Shown: positions 24,063 to 33,095 of the stretch, piece after piece
Numbering within the stretch: the first letter of the stretch is position 1
Layout: each line of letters begins with the position of its first letter
Source of the DNA: Clostridiaceae bacterium UBA6110
Lineage (GTDB): Bacteria; Bacillota; Clostridia; Clostridiales; Clostridiaceae
Length of the DNA: 36,210 nt
Reading direction: 5' to 3'
Assembly: GCA_002428415.1 (NCBI GenBank)
Contig: DIWI01000020.1
Location: 1-36,210 of the forward strand
The notes under the pieces: model-generated
The model's database searches: none
Told to the model about the DNA's origin: nothing
What the model saw: the letters and a program-made list of their open reading frames with translations, nothing else
Made by a program: the position numbers and the translations under genes

Positions 24063-26563
24063 TGAGATTAAAACGAATTAAAATCACAAGGTTCGGCAAG
24101 CTGAAGGACACGGATTTTGAACTGAAGGATGGCATAAACATAATATATGGTGGAAATGAAGCTGGTAAAAGTACCATAATCAATTTTCTGGCTGTAACAC
24201 TTTACGGGTCACTTGCAGCAGCGAAGGCAGGCAGGGAGACTATAAGGAAGCGGTCCCTGCCATTCGACGGTGGTCATGCCGCAGGTGTTCTGGAGCTGGA
24301 ACATGACGGTAAGGTCTGCGTAGTCGAAAAGAGGCTTGGTACCACAAGGAAGGAGGACTCGACAAGATCCTACAGCAAAGAAGACTTCGGTCAGCTCCCT
24401 TGGGGTCAGGAGCCTGGTAAGGATATTCTGGGAATCGGCGGCGGGGCATTCCTGAAGACCCTTTTCATTCCGCAGTCTGGAGCTTCCTTCAATGAGGAGC
24501 GCGACGAAGGGCTTGTACAGAGGCTTGCAAACCTTCTGGATACAGGCGATGAAGATGTGTCCTACAACAAGGCAGTTGAGGCGATCGAAGAGGAACTGAA
24601 GGGTATACGGAACCAGAGAAGGACAGGGAGCCTCGATGCCATATACCAGAAGAGGACCCGATTGGCAGAACAGCTCTCGGAATCGCAAAGGTCAAGAAAT
24701 AATGCACAGGAACTTGAAAACAGGCTGAAGCTTCTGACTGATGAGAGGGAAGCGCTCAGGAAGCAGAGTTCCGAGCTTCATGCTGTAAAGGAGAGACAGA
24801 GGCTTGGCAGCATCAGGGAAGAATACTTCAGGTTGAAAGGAATGAAGTCTGAGCTTGAATCGCTGAAGGATTCAAGTCTCGAGCTGGGGTCTGTTCCTGA
24901 TGATGATTCACTCAAGTCACTTGAGGAATCTGAAATTGAAATATCAAGGCAGAGAGACGAGCATGAAGGCATTCTATTGTCTTCAGTCGAGGCTGAAAGG
25001 GACCTTGCCGCCCTTTCCATGGAAATGGATGGTTACTCCTGGTTCAGAAGCTCAAGTGATGATTCTCTGAGAGAAATGGTGTCTTTGGACAGGGAAATCG
25101 CCAGACTTTCAGAAAGACTAAGAAGCCTTTCTCCCGAGTCCAGGGAAATGAAGGCAATCTCAGGCAGGAGGGTTGAACTTAAGCGTCTGCTGTCGGACTA
25201 TGAGAGGGAACTTACAATACTGAAGCCTGGGACCAGGAGCTGGATCTTCATCCTTCCTTTGGCACTCCTTATGGCGGCATCATACATGCTTATCAGCTCA
25301 AAATACCCGTTTGCCGCGGTATTTGCTGCTCTTGGCACATTGTCATATGCAGCAGGAAGAAGGATTTCAGCTTCCAGGAGACGAAGGGCTCTGTCCAGGA
25401 GCGATACCCTGGAGGATGATATAATAGCCCTTTCAAAGGAGCTGGGGCTTGATCCGTTGGAGGTCCTCAGGGCCAAGAAGGCTATAGACATGATGCCTGA
25501 TGAAGAAGAGGCGCGGGAGCTGGAGAAAAGGCTGTCAGGCCTTACCGAGCGCAGGGATTCAGTACTTGCCATATCACTAAGCAAAGATATGGATGACTTT
25601 CTCAGGAGATACGATCTGGCGAGAAATCTGTCCGCAATTGAGAAGGAGATCACTGCAAGGAGGGATTCTCTGAAGATGGAAGCAGCAATTGCACTTGAAT
25701 CCCTCGAATCGAACAGCAAGGTTCTCATCGATGGCCTGAAGCAATTCGGGTTTTCAGGGTCACTTGAAGATACCGGCGTTTATCTTGAGTATCTCAGGTC
25801 ACAGTCGGTCAAGAAGAGGAATCTGGCAACACGCCAGGAAGCCCTTGACCTTTCGATAAGAACCCTCATTGGTGACAAGGATGAAAACGCGGTGCTGAAG
25901 GAGCTTGAACTCATTGATTCGCTGGGGCTTGAACCTGGAATGACCTCTGAGGAGCTGGACAGAAGACTCCGGGACAATTCTTCACGGGAAGTCACCCTTA
26001 CCGAAGCTATCGGTGAAGCATCAAGAAGCCTTTCTGATGCAACAGCAGGAGCATTGAACCAGATAGATGCTGAAGATGAACTTCTGTCACTTGAGATCGA
26101 GACTGAAACAATTGAAAAAAGAGAGAAGTCCCTGAAGCTGGCCCTTGAGGTAATAAAGGAAAGCTACAGGGAATTCAGGCAGGGCTATAGCCCGGAGCTT
26201 GACAGGAGGGTGAGCCGGGTCTTCAGCGAGATGACGGGAACTGACAGGACTGTTGGTGTAAGCGAATTCTTCTCCATGGAATACCTGGAAGATGGTTTCA
26301 GGAGAGAAGGCGCATACCTCTCCAAGGGCGCATACGAGCAGCTGTACCTTGCACTTCGCCTTGCGACATGCGACATGATGTTCGGGGAAAGTGTGGTTCC
26401 AATAATTATGGACGAACCCTTCGTGCATTATCACAGGGAAAGGCTTGAAAATGCACTTGCCTATCTTTCCGAAAGGACCGATAACAGGCAATATATCATA
26501 TTCACGTGCCATGAGCGTGAGATTGACTATCTTATGGATAGGGCGAACGTAATCAGAATCTGA
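24062..26563 (+). CDS. yhaN: SbcC/YhaN-like coiled-coil ATPase with membrane hairpin
   Basis: The 833-residue SMC-like ATPase has Walker A GGNEAGKST at 30-38, a Q-loop FIPQSG near 135, long charged coiled coils at about 190-390 and 440-730, the signature LSKGAYEQLYLALRLA near 752 and Walker B PIIMDEPF near 780, then a THE-like switch (FTCHE). In mid-coil, residues about 394-430 (WIFILPLALLMAASYMLIS, then FAAVFAALGTLSYAAG) form two hydrophobic helices instead of a zinc hook, so the coil tip may sit in the membrane. ATG 24062 overlaps the nuclease stop by one base; the frame's earlier ATG at 24044 is inside that gene. Confidence 0.88.
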   Translation: MRLKRIKITRFGKLKDTDFELKDGINIIYGGNEAGKSTIINFLAVTLYGSLAAAKAGRETIRKRSLPFDGGHAAGVLELEHDGKVCVVEKRLGTTRKEDSTRSYSKEDFGQLPWGQEPGKDILGIGGGAFLKTLFIPQSGASFNEERDEGLVQRLANLLDTGDEDVSYNKAVEAIEEELKGIRNQRRTGSLDAIYQKRTRLAEQLSESQRSRNNAQELENRLKLLTDEREALRKQSSELHAVKERQRLGSIREEYFRLKGMKSELESLKDSSLELGSVPDDDSLKSLEESEIEISRQRDEHEGILLSSVEAERDLAALSMEMDGYSWFRSSSDDSLREMVSLDREIARLSERLRSLSPESREMKAISGRRVELKRLLSDYERELTILKPGTRSWIFILPLALLMAASYMLISSKYPFAAVFAALGTLSYAAGRRISASRRRRALSRSDTLEDDIIALSKELGLDPLEVLRAKKAIDMMPDEEEARELEKRLSGLTERRDSVLAISLSKDMDDFLRRYDLARNLSAIEKEITARRDSLKMEAAIALESLESNSKVLIDGLKQFGFSGSLEDTGVYLEYLRSQSVKKRNLATRQEALDLSIRTLIGDKDENAVLKELELIDSLGLEPGMTSEELDRRLRDNSSREVTLTEAIGEASRSLSDATAGALNQIDAEDELLSLEIETETIEKREKSLKLALEVIKESYREFRQGYSPELDRRVSRVFSEMTGTDRTVGVSEFFSMEYLEDGFRREGAYLSKGAYEQLYLALRLATCDMMFGESVVPIIMDEPFVHYHRERLENALAYLSERTDNRQYIIFTCHEREIDYLMDRANVIRI

Positions 26564-26610
26564 ACAAACTTTGAACTTTGACATCGTTTACCGAATAAAG
26601 ACTTCAGGTA

Positions 26611-26619
26611 TGGTAAAAT
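26611..26619 (+). promoter_or_regulatory. Possible extended -10 of the CBS gene
   Basis: TGGTAAAAT fits an extended -10 ahead of the CBS gene; no -35 at normal spacing. Confidence 0.35.
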
Positions 26620-26661
26620 GAACATGAACCTAAGCATATTAAAATTGAAAGAAGGCAAGGA

Positions 26662-27081
26662 ATGAACATAGCGTTTTTTCTGACACCAAAGTCCGAAATC
26701 ATCTACGAGAACACGGATTCCACCATGAGGCAGGTCCTGGAAAGGATGGAGCATCACAGTTACACCGCGATCCCGATACTTGACAGGGATGGAAAATACA
26801 TCGGGACACTGACTGAGGGGGACCTTCTCTGGAAGATCAAGAACACCCCCGGGCTGTCCTTCAGGAACACAAACAAGGTGCTTGTAAGGGATATCGAAAG
26901 AAGAAAGGTCCATGAGGTCGTTACAATCAATGCTGATATCGACAGCATCATAGGACTTGCACGGAACCAGAATTTCGTACCGGTCGTTGACGATGAAGGC
27001 GTCTTCATCGGAATAATCAGGAGAAGCGACATAATCGACTATTGCTACACCTTCATCAAAGAAAAGAAAAAAATCGGATGA
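26662..27081 (+). CDS. CBS-pair protein
   Basis: The 139-residue protein is a single Bateman module of two CBS motifs: the first around SYTAIPILDRDGKYIGTLTEGDLLW (about 32-56), the second around NFVPVVDDEGVFIGIIRRSDII (about 108-130). CBS pairs bind adenosine nucleotides, including c-di-AMP in some small Bacillota proteins. There is no attached enzyme or transporter domain, so it should act on a partner. The ATG at 26662 has GAAGG six bases upstream. It is alone between the yhaN end and a terminator. Confidence 0.86.
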   Translation: MNIAFFLTPKSEIIYENTDSTMRQVLERMEHHSYTAIPILDRDGKYIGTLTEGDLLWKIKNTPGLSFRNTNKVLVRDIERRKVHEVVTINADIDSIIGLARNQNFVPVVDDEGVFIGIIRRSDIIDYCYTFIKEKKKIG

Positions 27082-27089
27082 CATCGGCT

Positions 27090-27120
27090 GAAGCTGAGTT
27101 TCTCAGCTTCTTCTCTATTT
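27090..27120 (+). terminator. Terminator after the CBS gene
   Basis: GAAGCTGAG/CTCAGCTTC stem (27090-27098 and 27102-27110) followed by the T-rich tract TTCTCTATTTT. Confidence 0.8.
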
Positions 27121-27133
27121 TGCGGATTAAATG

Positions 27134-27139
27134 TATAAT
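27134..27139 (+). promoter_or_regulatory. -10 element of the S1/pepD operon
   Basis: TATAAT downstream of the previous terminator; a matching -35 is not clear (TTCTCT at 27111-27116). Confidence 0.45.
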
Positions 27140-27168
27140 TAGCTTAGTTTAAATTAAGGAGACAGCAG

Positions 27169-27195
27169 GTGCTGTATTTTAAAGATGGAAGATAA
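27169..27195 (+). CDS. Possible 8-codon leader ORF
   Basis: GTG 27169 with AAGGAGA six bases upstream opens an 8-codon frame (MLYFKDGR) that ends with TAA at 27193-27195. It overlaps the ATG 27185 of the S1 protein gene in another frame. The only good ribosome binding site in this leader therefore fits this peptide better than the S1 gene. It may couple or regulate translation of the next gene. Confidence 0.4.
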   Translation: MLYFKDGR

Positions 27196-28357
27196 TAAGA
27201 ACAACCCACAGGAAGAAAATGAAATGTCAATGATGGATGCGCTGGACAGCTATTCTGTAAAGAGGCTGAATGAAGGCGACATACTGAAGGGCAAGGTAAT
27301 CAAAGTAACGAGGGACGAGGTTTTCGTCAACATCAACCATTTCAGCGACGGAGTGGTATCCAGGGAAGAACTGACTGATGACCATGATGCTGACCTTACT
27401 TCCTTATTTTCAGCCGGCGATGATATTGATGTCATCGTGCTTAAGGCTGACGATGGAGAAGGGAATGTCAAGCTGTCAAAAATCAAAGCTACAGCAATGC
27501 TTTCCAGGGACAGCCTCACAGAAGCCTTTGAAAAGGGTACTCCACTGAAGGTCAGGGTGAAGGAAGTAGTCAAGGGCGGACTCAGGATGTCCTACATGGG
27601 CATAGAAGGCTTCATGCCTGCATCAATGGCATCGGACAGGTATGTCGAGGACCTGAAGTCGCTTGAAGGAAAGGAACTTGATGTCAAGGTAGCAGAGTAT
27701 GAAGAAGACGGCAGGAGGCTCATCTTTTCAAGGAAAGCCTTCCTTGCCGAAAATAATATGAAGCTCAAGGAAAAGCTCCTTCTTACACTGAAGGAAGGGG
27801 ATACCATGGAAGGGACCGTTGAAAGCATAGTTCCATACGGTGCATTCATTGACCTTGGCGGAGTTACAGGTCTTGCACATGTCAGCGACTTATCATACAA
27901 GAGAGTGAACAATCCTTCCGAGGTTGTGTCAGTCGGAGAAAAGGTCATAGTGCACATACTGAAGATTGACAGAAAGAAGGACAGGATCTCGCTTTCACTT
28001 AAAGACAAGGCTGAAGACCCATGGAAATCAGGTCTCACAGTAAAGAGAGGCGATATTGTCCCTGGAACTGTTTCCAAGCTTATAGACTCTGGTGCATTCG
28101 TCGCAATCGGCGGCGGACTTGAAGGTTTCGTCCATGTCAGCGAAATAAGCAGCTCCCATGTAGCTAATCCGAAGGAAGCGCTCAAGGAGGGACAGAAAGT
28201 CAAGGTCATGATTCTTGATGTCAATCCTGACAAGCAGAGGGTAAGCCTTTCAATCAAGGATGCAGAAGGAAAAGGAGAAGCCAATTACTATGAAGATGAC
28301 AACCTGACACTGGGAGACATGTTCAAGGGGCTTCTCGACAAATTCAAGGAGGATTAG
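27185..28357 (+). CDS. Four-domain S1 RNA-binding protein
   Basis: The 390-residue protein is a chain of four S1 OB-folds: about 32-100 (GDILKGKVIKVTRDEVFVNI), 115-185 (a diverged copy with IEGFMPASM), 200-272 (GDTMEGTVESIVPYGAFIDL, then GLAHVSDLS) and 285-360 (GDIVPGTVSKLIDSGAFVAI, then EGFVHVSEIS). This is the short S1-like type of Bacillota (YpfD-like), which binds mRNA without being a proven core ribosomal protein. The start is uncertain: ATG 27185 lacks a well-spaced binding site, and ATG 27224 with AGGAAG upstream is an alternative. pepD follows after two bases. Confidence 0.85.
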   Translation: MEDNKNNPQEENEMSMMDALDSYSVKRLNEGDILKGKVIKVTRDEVFVNINHFSDGVVSREELTDDHDADLTSLFSAGDDIDVIVLKADDGEGNVKLSKIKATAMLSRDSLTEAFEKGTPLKVRVKEVVKGGLRMSYMGIEGFMPASMASDRYVEDLKSLEGKELDVKVAEYEEDGRRLIFSRKAFLAENNMKLKEKLLLTLKEGDTMEGTVESIVPYGAFIDLGGVTGLAHVSDLSYKRVNNPSEVVSVGEKVIVHILKIDRKKDRISLSLKDKAEDPWKSGLTVKRGDIVPGTVSKLIDSGAFVAIGGGLEGFVHVSEISSSHVANPKEALKEGQKVKVMILDVNPDKQRVSLSIKDAEGKGEANYYEDDNLTLGDMFKGLLDKFKED

Positions 28358-28359
28358 GA

Positions 28360-29802
28360 ATGGGTGTGCTTTCTGGACTAAAGCCTGAAAAGGTAATGAG
28401 ATTTTTTGAAGAGATATCGATGATTCCCAGAGGTTCAGGGAACGAGAAGGGCATAAGCGACTACCTGAAGACCTTTGCTGAAGCAAGGGGACTTCAGGTG
28501 GTTCAGGACGAAGTCCTGAATATAATCATCAGGAAGGAGGGCACCAGGGGCTACGAGTATTCACCTGCAGTGATCCTCCAGGGACATATGGACATGGTCA
28601 ATGAAAAGAACAAGGATACTGTCCATGATTTCATGAATGATCCCCTTAAGCTCAGAATTGTCGACGACTATATATATGCCTCAGGCACGACGCTTGGCGC
28701 AGACAATGGAATAGCAATTGCCTACGCACTTGCTGTACTTGACAGCGAAGACATACCCCATCCTCCACTGGAGGTGCTTGTGACCGTCGAAGAGGAGACC
28801 GGGCTTTTAGGCGCAGCCAAAGTCGATGGTTCTCATTTTCAGGGAAAGACACTTATCAACCTTGATTCTGAGGAGGAGGGAGTATTCCTTGTAAGCTGTG
28901 CAGGAGGAGCGAGGCAGATAGTCAGCCTGCCTGTTGTCCGAGAAGCTGCTGAAGGCTCAGCCTTCAGGATACAGGTCAAAGGGCTTAAAGGCGGCCACTC
29001 GGGCATGGAGATACACAAGGAAAGAGGGAATTCCAACAAGATACTCGGAAGGATACTGCACCATCTTTGTAAGAAGTACGACCTGAGGATCGCTGAAATC
29101 TCGGGCGGTTCAAAGATGAACGCCATACCCAGGGAATCTGAGGCCCTTGTGGTTGTCATAGGAGCTGCAGATGGCTTCGAGAACGAGGTGCAGACTGTGG
29201 CAAGTGTTGCTTTAGCTGAAATCAAGACCCAGGACCCTGGATTGATAGTAACTGCAGAGTCTGCCGCACTTCCTTCAGAGACCTTCGACAAGGAAACAAC
29301 AAGAAAGGCTGAAGAGCTTCTCCTTCTGCTTCCGGACGGAGTGCTGAACTTTTCTCAGGACATTCCTGGACTTGTGGAGACATCCCTGAATCTTGGAGTG
29401 CTCCAGACGGATGAAGACAGCGTGAAGTTTGAGTTCGCAGTTAGAAGCAGTGTTGAAACCAGGAAGAAGCTGACTTTGGAAAAGGTAAGGGTTCTTGGTG
29501 CACGTTACGGCGCAAAGGCTGAGGTGAGCTCCTCATATCCAGGTTGGAATTACGACAAGGATTCGAAGATTAGGCAGAGGTTCATTGACACCTACAAGAG
29601 GCTATATGGTAAAGATGCAGATGTTACTGCAATCCATGCTGGAGTTGAATGCGGACTACTCTCTGAAAAGATAGATGGTCTTGATATGATCTCACTGGGA
29701 CCGGATATGTTTGATGTCCACACCCCGGAAGAGCATATCAGCATCTCTTCAATCGCGAGGACCTACGACTTGCTACTTGAAGTGCTCAGGGATCTCAGAT
29801 AG
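28360..29802 (+). CDS. pepD: Aminoacyl-histidine dipeptidase (PepD-type, M20C)
   Basis: The 480-residue metallopeptidase cleaves Xaa-His and other short peptides in the cytosol. Zinc-binding and catalytic residues are visible: H76-x-D78 (LQGHMDMV), D115 (GADNGIA), catalytic E145-E146 pair (VTVEEETGL) and the late VHTPEEH histidine; the lid domain with GLKGGHSGMEIH is intact. It is full length. AAGGAGGA at 28346-28353 precedes the ATG, two bases after the S1 gene's stop, so it belongs to that operon. Confidence 0.93.
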   Translation: MGVLSGLKPEKVMRFFEEISMIPRGSGNEKGISDYLKTFAEARGLQVVQDEVLNIIIRKEGTRGYEYSPAVILQGHMDMVNEKNKDTVHDFMNDPLKLRIVDDYIYASGTTLGADNGIAIAYALAVLDSEDIPHPPLEVLVTVEEETGLLGAAKVDGSHFQGKTLINLDSEEEGVFLVSCAGGARQIVSLPVVREAAEGSAFRIQVKGLKGGHSGMEIHKERGNSNKILGRILHHLCKKYDLRIAEISGGSKMNAIPRESEALVVVIGAADGFENEVQTVASVALAEIKTQDPGLIVTAESAALPSETFDKETTRKAEELLLLLPDGVLNFSQDIPGLVETSLNLGVLQTDEDSVKFEFAVRSSVETRKKLTLEKVRVLGARYGAKAEVSSSYPGWNYDKDSKIRQRFIDTYKRLYGKDADVTAIHAGVECGLLSEKIDGLDMISLGPDMFDVHTPEEHISISSIARTYDLLLEVLRDLR

Positions 29803-29822
29803 CGTTCACACAGGAGGTAACT

Positions 29823-30617
29823 ATGAAGAATTTCAAGGATATCGGATTTTTAAGGACTGAACATGAACTTGCAGTGATTGATGCAAGGAAGAGGGATGAA
29901 TACCTGAAGGACCACTATAAGGGATCCTTCAGCCTGGACCTCGACCTTGACTTGGCGGGACCTGTCCTCCAGCATGGCGGAAGGCATCCGCTGCCAGATG
30001 TCCTTACCTTTCAGGAGAAGCTCAGGTCGTTTGGCCTAAGCGATGATTCCAGAGTAATCATTTACGACAATGGTGGCAACGACAGCGCAGGAAGACTCTG
30101 GTGGATGCTGAAGTATTACGGACTTAAGGACGTTTACGTGCTGATGAAGGGTTACTCTGAGTTCACCGATGAGGAAAAAGATGCCGAGGTGCCAAAGTCA
30201 GTTAAGGGGAAGATAACTCTTGCTCCTGACGAATCGATGACGGCACCCTATGAGGAGATCCTGGAATACTCAAGACAGGGCAAGCTGGAAGGCAAAGTTG
30301 TCGTTGATTCCAGAAGCGAAGAAAGATGGCGGGGGCTCGTTGAACCCATCGACAGGAAGAAGGGTCATATACCTAATACCATAAACATCTTCTACAGGAA
30401 ATGCTTCAATCCGGACAATTCGCTCAAGGATACGGAATTCATCAAGGCTTCATTCGAAAAGGCTTCTGCCTTCGATGATGTCATATTCCACTGCGGGTCG
30501 GGTGTCACAGCATGTACGAACATAATGCTGTTTGACGAGCTTGGCAGGAAAAGCCGTCTATACGTCGGCAGCTTCAGTGACTATATAAGCTACGATAACG
30601 AACCCATAAAGGAGTAG
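29823..30617 (+). CDS. sseA: Sulfurtransferase with two rhodanese domains (3-mercaptopyruvate type)
   Basis: The 264-residue enzyme has two rhodanese domains. The inactive first one (about 1-120) carries the YDNGG structural motif; the second (about 145-264) holds the catalytic loop C224-GSGVTA, the 3-mercaptopyruvate sulfurtransferase form rather than the CRKGVT loop of thiosulfate enzymes. It moves sulfane sulfur to thiols, cyanide or thioredoxin. CAGGAGG precedes the ATG; it is the third gene of the S1-pepD operon, and its last codons hold the binding site of the next gene. Confidence 0.9.
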   Translation: MKNFKDIGFLRTEHELAVIDARKRDEYLKDHYKGSFSLDLDLDLAGPVLQHGGRHPLPDVLTFQEKLRSFGLSDDSRVIIYDNGGNDSAGRLWWMLKYYGLKDVYVLMKGYSEFTDEEKDAEVPKSVKGKITLAPDESMTAPYEEILEYSRQGKLEGKVVVDSRSEERWRGLVEPIDRKKGHIPNTINIFYRKCFNPDNSLKDTEFIKASFEKASAFDDVIFHCGSGVTACTNIMLFDELGRKSRLYVGSFSDYISYDNEPIKE

Positions 30618-31523
30618 ATGCGCTTGCACATCAAATACTTCGGGATGAGGACCGTAAAGACCGGCCTGGCTGTCCTCGTTTCGTCCTTTCTGGCAACAGT
30701 CATCCCGGGCACAGACGCATTCAACATAACCTTCGCGAGTGTAATCTGCATTGAGACGTCAATGGTTTCAAGCCTCAAGGCAGGCTTTAACAGAGTCATC
30801 GGGACCTTTATGGGCGCGATGTCAGCACTTGCCATGCTTTACCTTCCGCTGTCGAATCCCGTAAGGATGTCAGTGGGAGTCATGCTGGTAATATATGCCT
30901 GCAACAGGCTTGGTATAAAAAGGTCAATAGGGATAAGCGCATCAGTAGTCATACTCATAATAGCAGGAAGAAGGGATGTAACTCCCCTGGAGTATACCAT
31001 GAGGAGGATCCTGGATACGCTTATGGGAATCGGTGTCGCCACATTCATCAATCTTGCAATAGCACCACCTGACCTGATGCGTTCCACAAGGGAAACCTTC
31101 ACCAAATTTCGGAATACGGCTTCGGCAACAATATCCGAGATGCTCTTCCTTGAGCTGGATGAAGGCTTGTCAGATCTGACAAGTGACCTCGAATCATTCA
31201 AGACTTCAGTCAAGGCCTTGTCTGAGGAGATCCCCTATCTTAGAAGATATGATGTCGGTGAATCAAGATATCTCCAGAAGATGGAAAGGCAGGCGGAAAG
31301 GGTATACATCCACCTTGAGTCCCTTGCCATGATGGGAAGGTCACAGCCTGTTACCAGGGAGAACAATGTTATGCTGAGAAGGCTTATAGGTATCGACTTT
31401 CCTGAACGGGAGCTCCCGGCTGACGGAACCGTCACCGGTGAGATAGCAATCTTCAACTATAATCTGAAGAAGCTTCTGACTGCCCTTTCAGTTCTGATGG
31501 AGGAATATGTAAAGGGCAGCTGA
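30618..31523 (+). CDS. FUSC/aromatic acid exporter-family membrane protein
   Basis: The 301-residue protein has four hydrophobic helices in the first 150 residues (GLAVLVSSFLATVI; AFNITFASVICIETS; NRVIGTFMGAMSALAMLYL; SVGVMLVIYAC and following), the GMRTVKTGLAV start and RRILDTLMGIGVATFINLAIAPP segment of the DUF939/ArAE family, and a helical cytoplasmic tail. Such proteins are linked to export of aromatic acids, but transport here is unproven. ATG 30618 is only three bases from AAGGAG; the TTG at 30624 (nine bases) is an equally good start. Last gene of its operon. Confidence 0.85.
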   Translation: MRLHIKYFGMRTVKTGLAVLVSSFLATVIPGTDAFNITFASVICIETSMVSSLKAGFNRVIGTFMGAMSALAMLYLPLSNPVRMSVGVMLVIYACNRLGIKRSIGISASVVILIIAGRRDVTPLEYTMRRILDTLMGIGVATFINLAIAPPDLMRSTRETFTKFRNTASATISEMLFLELDEGLSDLTSDLESFKTSVKALSEEIPYLRRYDVGESRYLQKMERQAERVYIHLESLAMMGRSQPVTRENNVMLRRLIGIDFPERELPADGTVTGEIAIFNYNLKKLLTALSVLMEEYVKGS

Positions 31524-31534
31524 TGCCGAATATG

Positions 31535-31564
31535 AAAAAAGCAGCTCATTCAAGCTGCTTTTTT
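31535..31564. terminator. Bidirectional terminator
   Basis: AAAAAAGCAGCT/AGCTGCTTTTTT with loop CATTCA, symmetrical for both strands; it ends the FUSC operon and the convergent fetAB operon, whose stop lies at 31565. Confidence 0.93.
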
Positions 31565-32326
31565 CTATGCCCTCAACTGGCTCCTGGAGTTGAAATATCC
31601 CCGGTATGCAAGATAGCACGCTATGAATGCGGCTATCGCAGTGGTCGACAGAATCATGAAGGTCACCATGATCTGATACCTTATAGCTGTCAGAGGGCTT
31701 GCCCCTGCAAGTATCAGTCCCGACATCATTCCGGGAAGAGATACTATTCCCAATGTCTTTGCAGAATCCACAGTCGGCATCATCGCAGTCCTTATGGATT
31801 CCTTGACGATTTCCCTAGATGCAAGAAAGGGTGAAGCACCAAGCGACAGCTTGGTCTCAATTTCGTTCCTCCTGTCCTTGAAGGCTGTACCCATGAATCG
31901 GTAGGATAGTCCTATGGCAATCATAGAATTGCTTATTATCATCCCACCAACAGGTATCATCTGGGACGGCACGAATCTAAGCGTACGAGTGAGCACAAGG
32001 ATTCCCAGTGTCACTGCTGTTCCTGTACCTATCGAAGCGAATGAAATCAAAAATGCGTTCTCAATGCCTTTTCCGCGTTTCTTTGCATTGTATGCAGCAT
32101 TCATTATCATCGTTGCCAGAAGGAAAAATGTGAAGATGAAGCTCTCAAGTCCAAACACATACTGCAGGACATATCCCACAGCAACAAGCTGGACTATGGC
32201 CCTTAATATGCTTATGATGATGTCCTTCTCAAGCTTCAGATGTTCCCTGAGAGATATGGCGAGGGCAATGACCACTAGAACAGAAGAGAACGCAAGCGAG
32301 TACAGGCTTATCTCTGCTTCAGGCAA
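31565..32326 (-). CDS. fetB: FetB-like ABC permease (UPF0014, iron export)
   Basis: The product is a UPF0014 permease with six or seven hydrophobic helices and the family's early SLREHLKLEKDIIISILRAIVQLVAVGYVL and central MIPVGGMIISNSMIAIGLSY motifs. With FetA it forms the FetAB exporter, shown to raise iron export and peroxide resistance in E. coli. I place the start at TTG 32326 (AAGGTGG upstream), which overlaps the end of fetA by eight bases and gives 253 residues; the frame extends further to 32395. A rubrerythrin lies on the other side of fetA, which fits an iron and oxidative-stress role. Confidence 0.85.
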   Translation of the reverse strand: MPEAEISLYSLAFSSVLVVIALAISLREHLKLEKDIIISILRAIVQLVAVGYVLQYVFGLESFIFTFFLLATMIMNAAYNAKKRGKGIENAFLISFASIGTGTAVTLGILVLTRTLRFVPSQMIPVGGMIISNSMIAIGLSYRFMGTAFKDRRNEIETKLSLGASPFLASREIVKESIRTAMMPTVDSAKTLGIVSLPGMMSGLILAGASPLTAIRYQIMVTFMILSTTAIAAFIACYLAYRGYFNSRSQLRA

Positions 32327-32960
32327 GACTTTCCACCACCTTTCCTTCACGTATCCCAAGCACCCTGTCAGAAAGCTCCAGCTGATCCGGGTCATGCGTC
32401 ACCCAGATTATAGTGATCCCTCTGGCAGAAAGTTTCTTCACCGTATCTTCTATCATCCGGGCATTCTCCCTGTCAAGGGATGACGTCACTTCATCGAGAA
32501 GGAGGATATCGGGGGCAATGAGGAGACTTCTAAGAAGGGCAACCCTCTGTTTTTCGCCACCGGATATGATCCGTGATTCTTTGGTCAGTATGTCCTCAGT
32601 CAGACCTACCTCTGGAAGAAGTTCCCTTATCCTTTCAAGGTCAGGCTCCATTTCCCTTATCCTGTAAGGAAACTCCAGGTCCTCGATGACAGTGTGCATG
32701 AAAAGTGTAGGAGTCTGGAATACATACGATACCCTCTGCCTGTATTCCTCAGGCCTGTATTCGAGTATGCTCTTCCCATTGAACCTTATGCTGCCGGATG
32801 TCGGAGAAAGCTGGTCACCTATGATCCTTAAGAGCGTACTCTTTCCGCTTCCTGACGGGCCGGAAACCATGAGGAGCTCGCCTTTGCCTACTTCAAAGCT
32901 TATATCCTCAAGAATGGGCTTTCCATCAACTATATAACTTACGTCATTTATCTCAAGCAA
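32319..32960 (-). CDS. fetA: FetA-like ABC ATPase
   Basis: The 213-residue ABC ATPase has Walker A GPSGSGKST at about 34-42, Q-loop VFQTPTLF, signature ISGGEKQRVAL, Walker B ILLLDEVTSSLD and switch VTHD, in normal order. Pairing with a UPF0014 permease identifies it as FetA (YbbL). TTG 32960 is chosen: AAAGGAGG is eight bases upstream, while the frame's ATG at 33014 coincides with the promoter -35. It is the first gene of the fetAB operon. Confidence 0.9.
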   Translation of the reverse strand: MLEINDVSYIVDGKPILEDISFEVGKGELLMVSGPSGSGKSTLLRIIGDQLSPTSGSIRFNGKSILEYRPEEYRQRVSYVFQTPTLFMHTVIEDLEFPYRIREMEPDLERIRELLPEVGLTEDILTKESRIISGGEKQRVALLRSLLIAPDILLLDEVTSSLDRENARMIEDTVKKLSARGITIIWVTHDPDQLELSDRVLGIREGKVVESLA

Positions 32961-32984
32961 ATCAATTACCTCCTTTACCCCGAT

Positions 32985-33014
32985 ATTATATGACATTCCT
33001 GACAGACTATTCAA
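32985..33014 (-). promoter_or_regulatory. Promoter of fetAB
   Basis: Minus strand TTGAAT (33014-33009), 18 bases, TATAAT (32990-32985). Confidence 0.65.
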
Positions 33015-33095
33015 CTTTTGTTCAATAATTGACCAGGATCTGCAAAGTTAACAGAAATTATACTTAAGCTGAATGAATATCAACTCGTCAGGATG

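Noticed and set aside
25198..25728. 176-residue minus-strand frame
   Set aside because: Shadow of the coiled-coil ATPase; high serine and leucine content reflects the opposite strand of charged coil codons.
26578..26583. Perfect TTGACA as a -35 for the CBS gene
   Set aside because: No -10 element occurs 16-18 bases downstream; the TAAAAT is 30 bases away.
27592..28284. 230-residue minus-strand frame
   Set aside because: Antisense to the S1-domain gene; serine-rich composition typical of a shadow frame.
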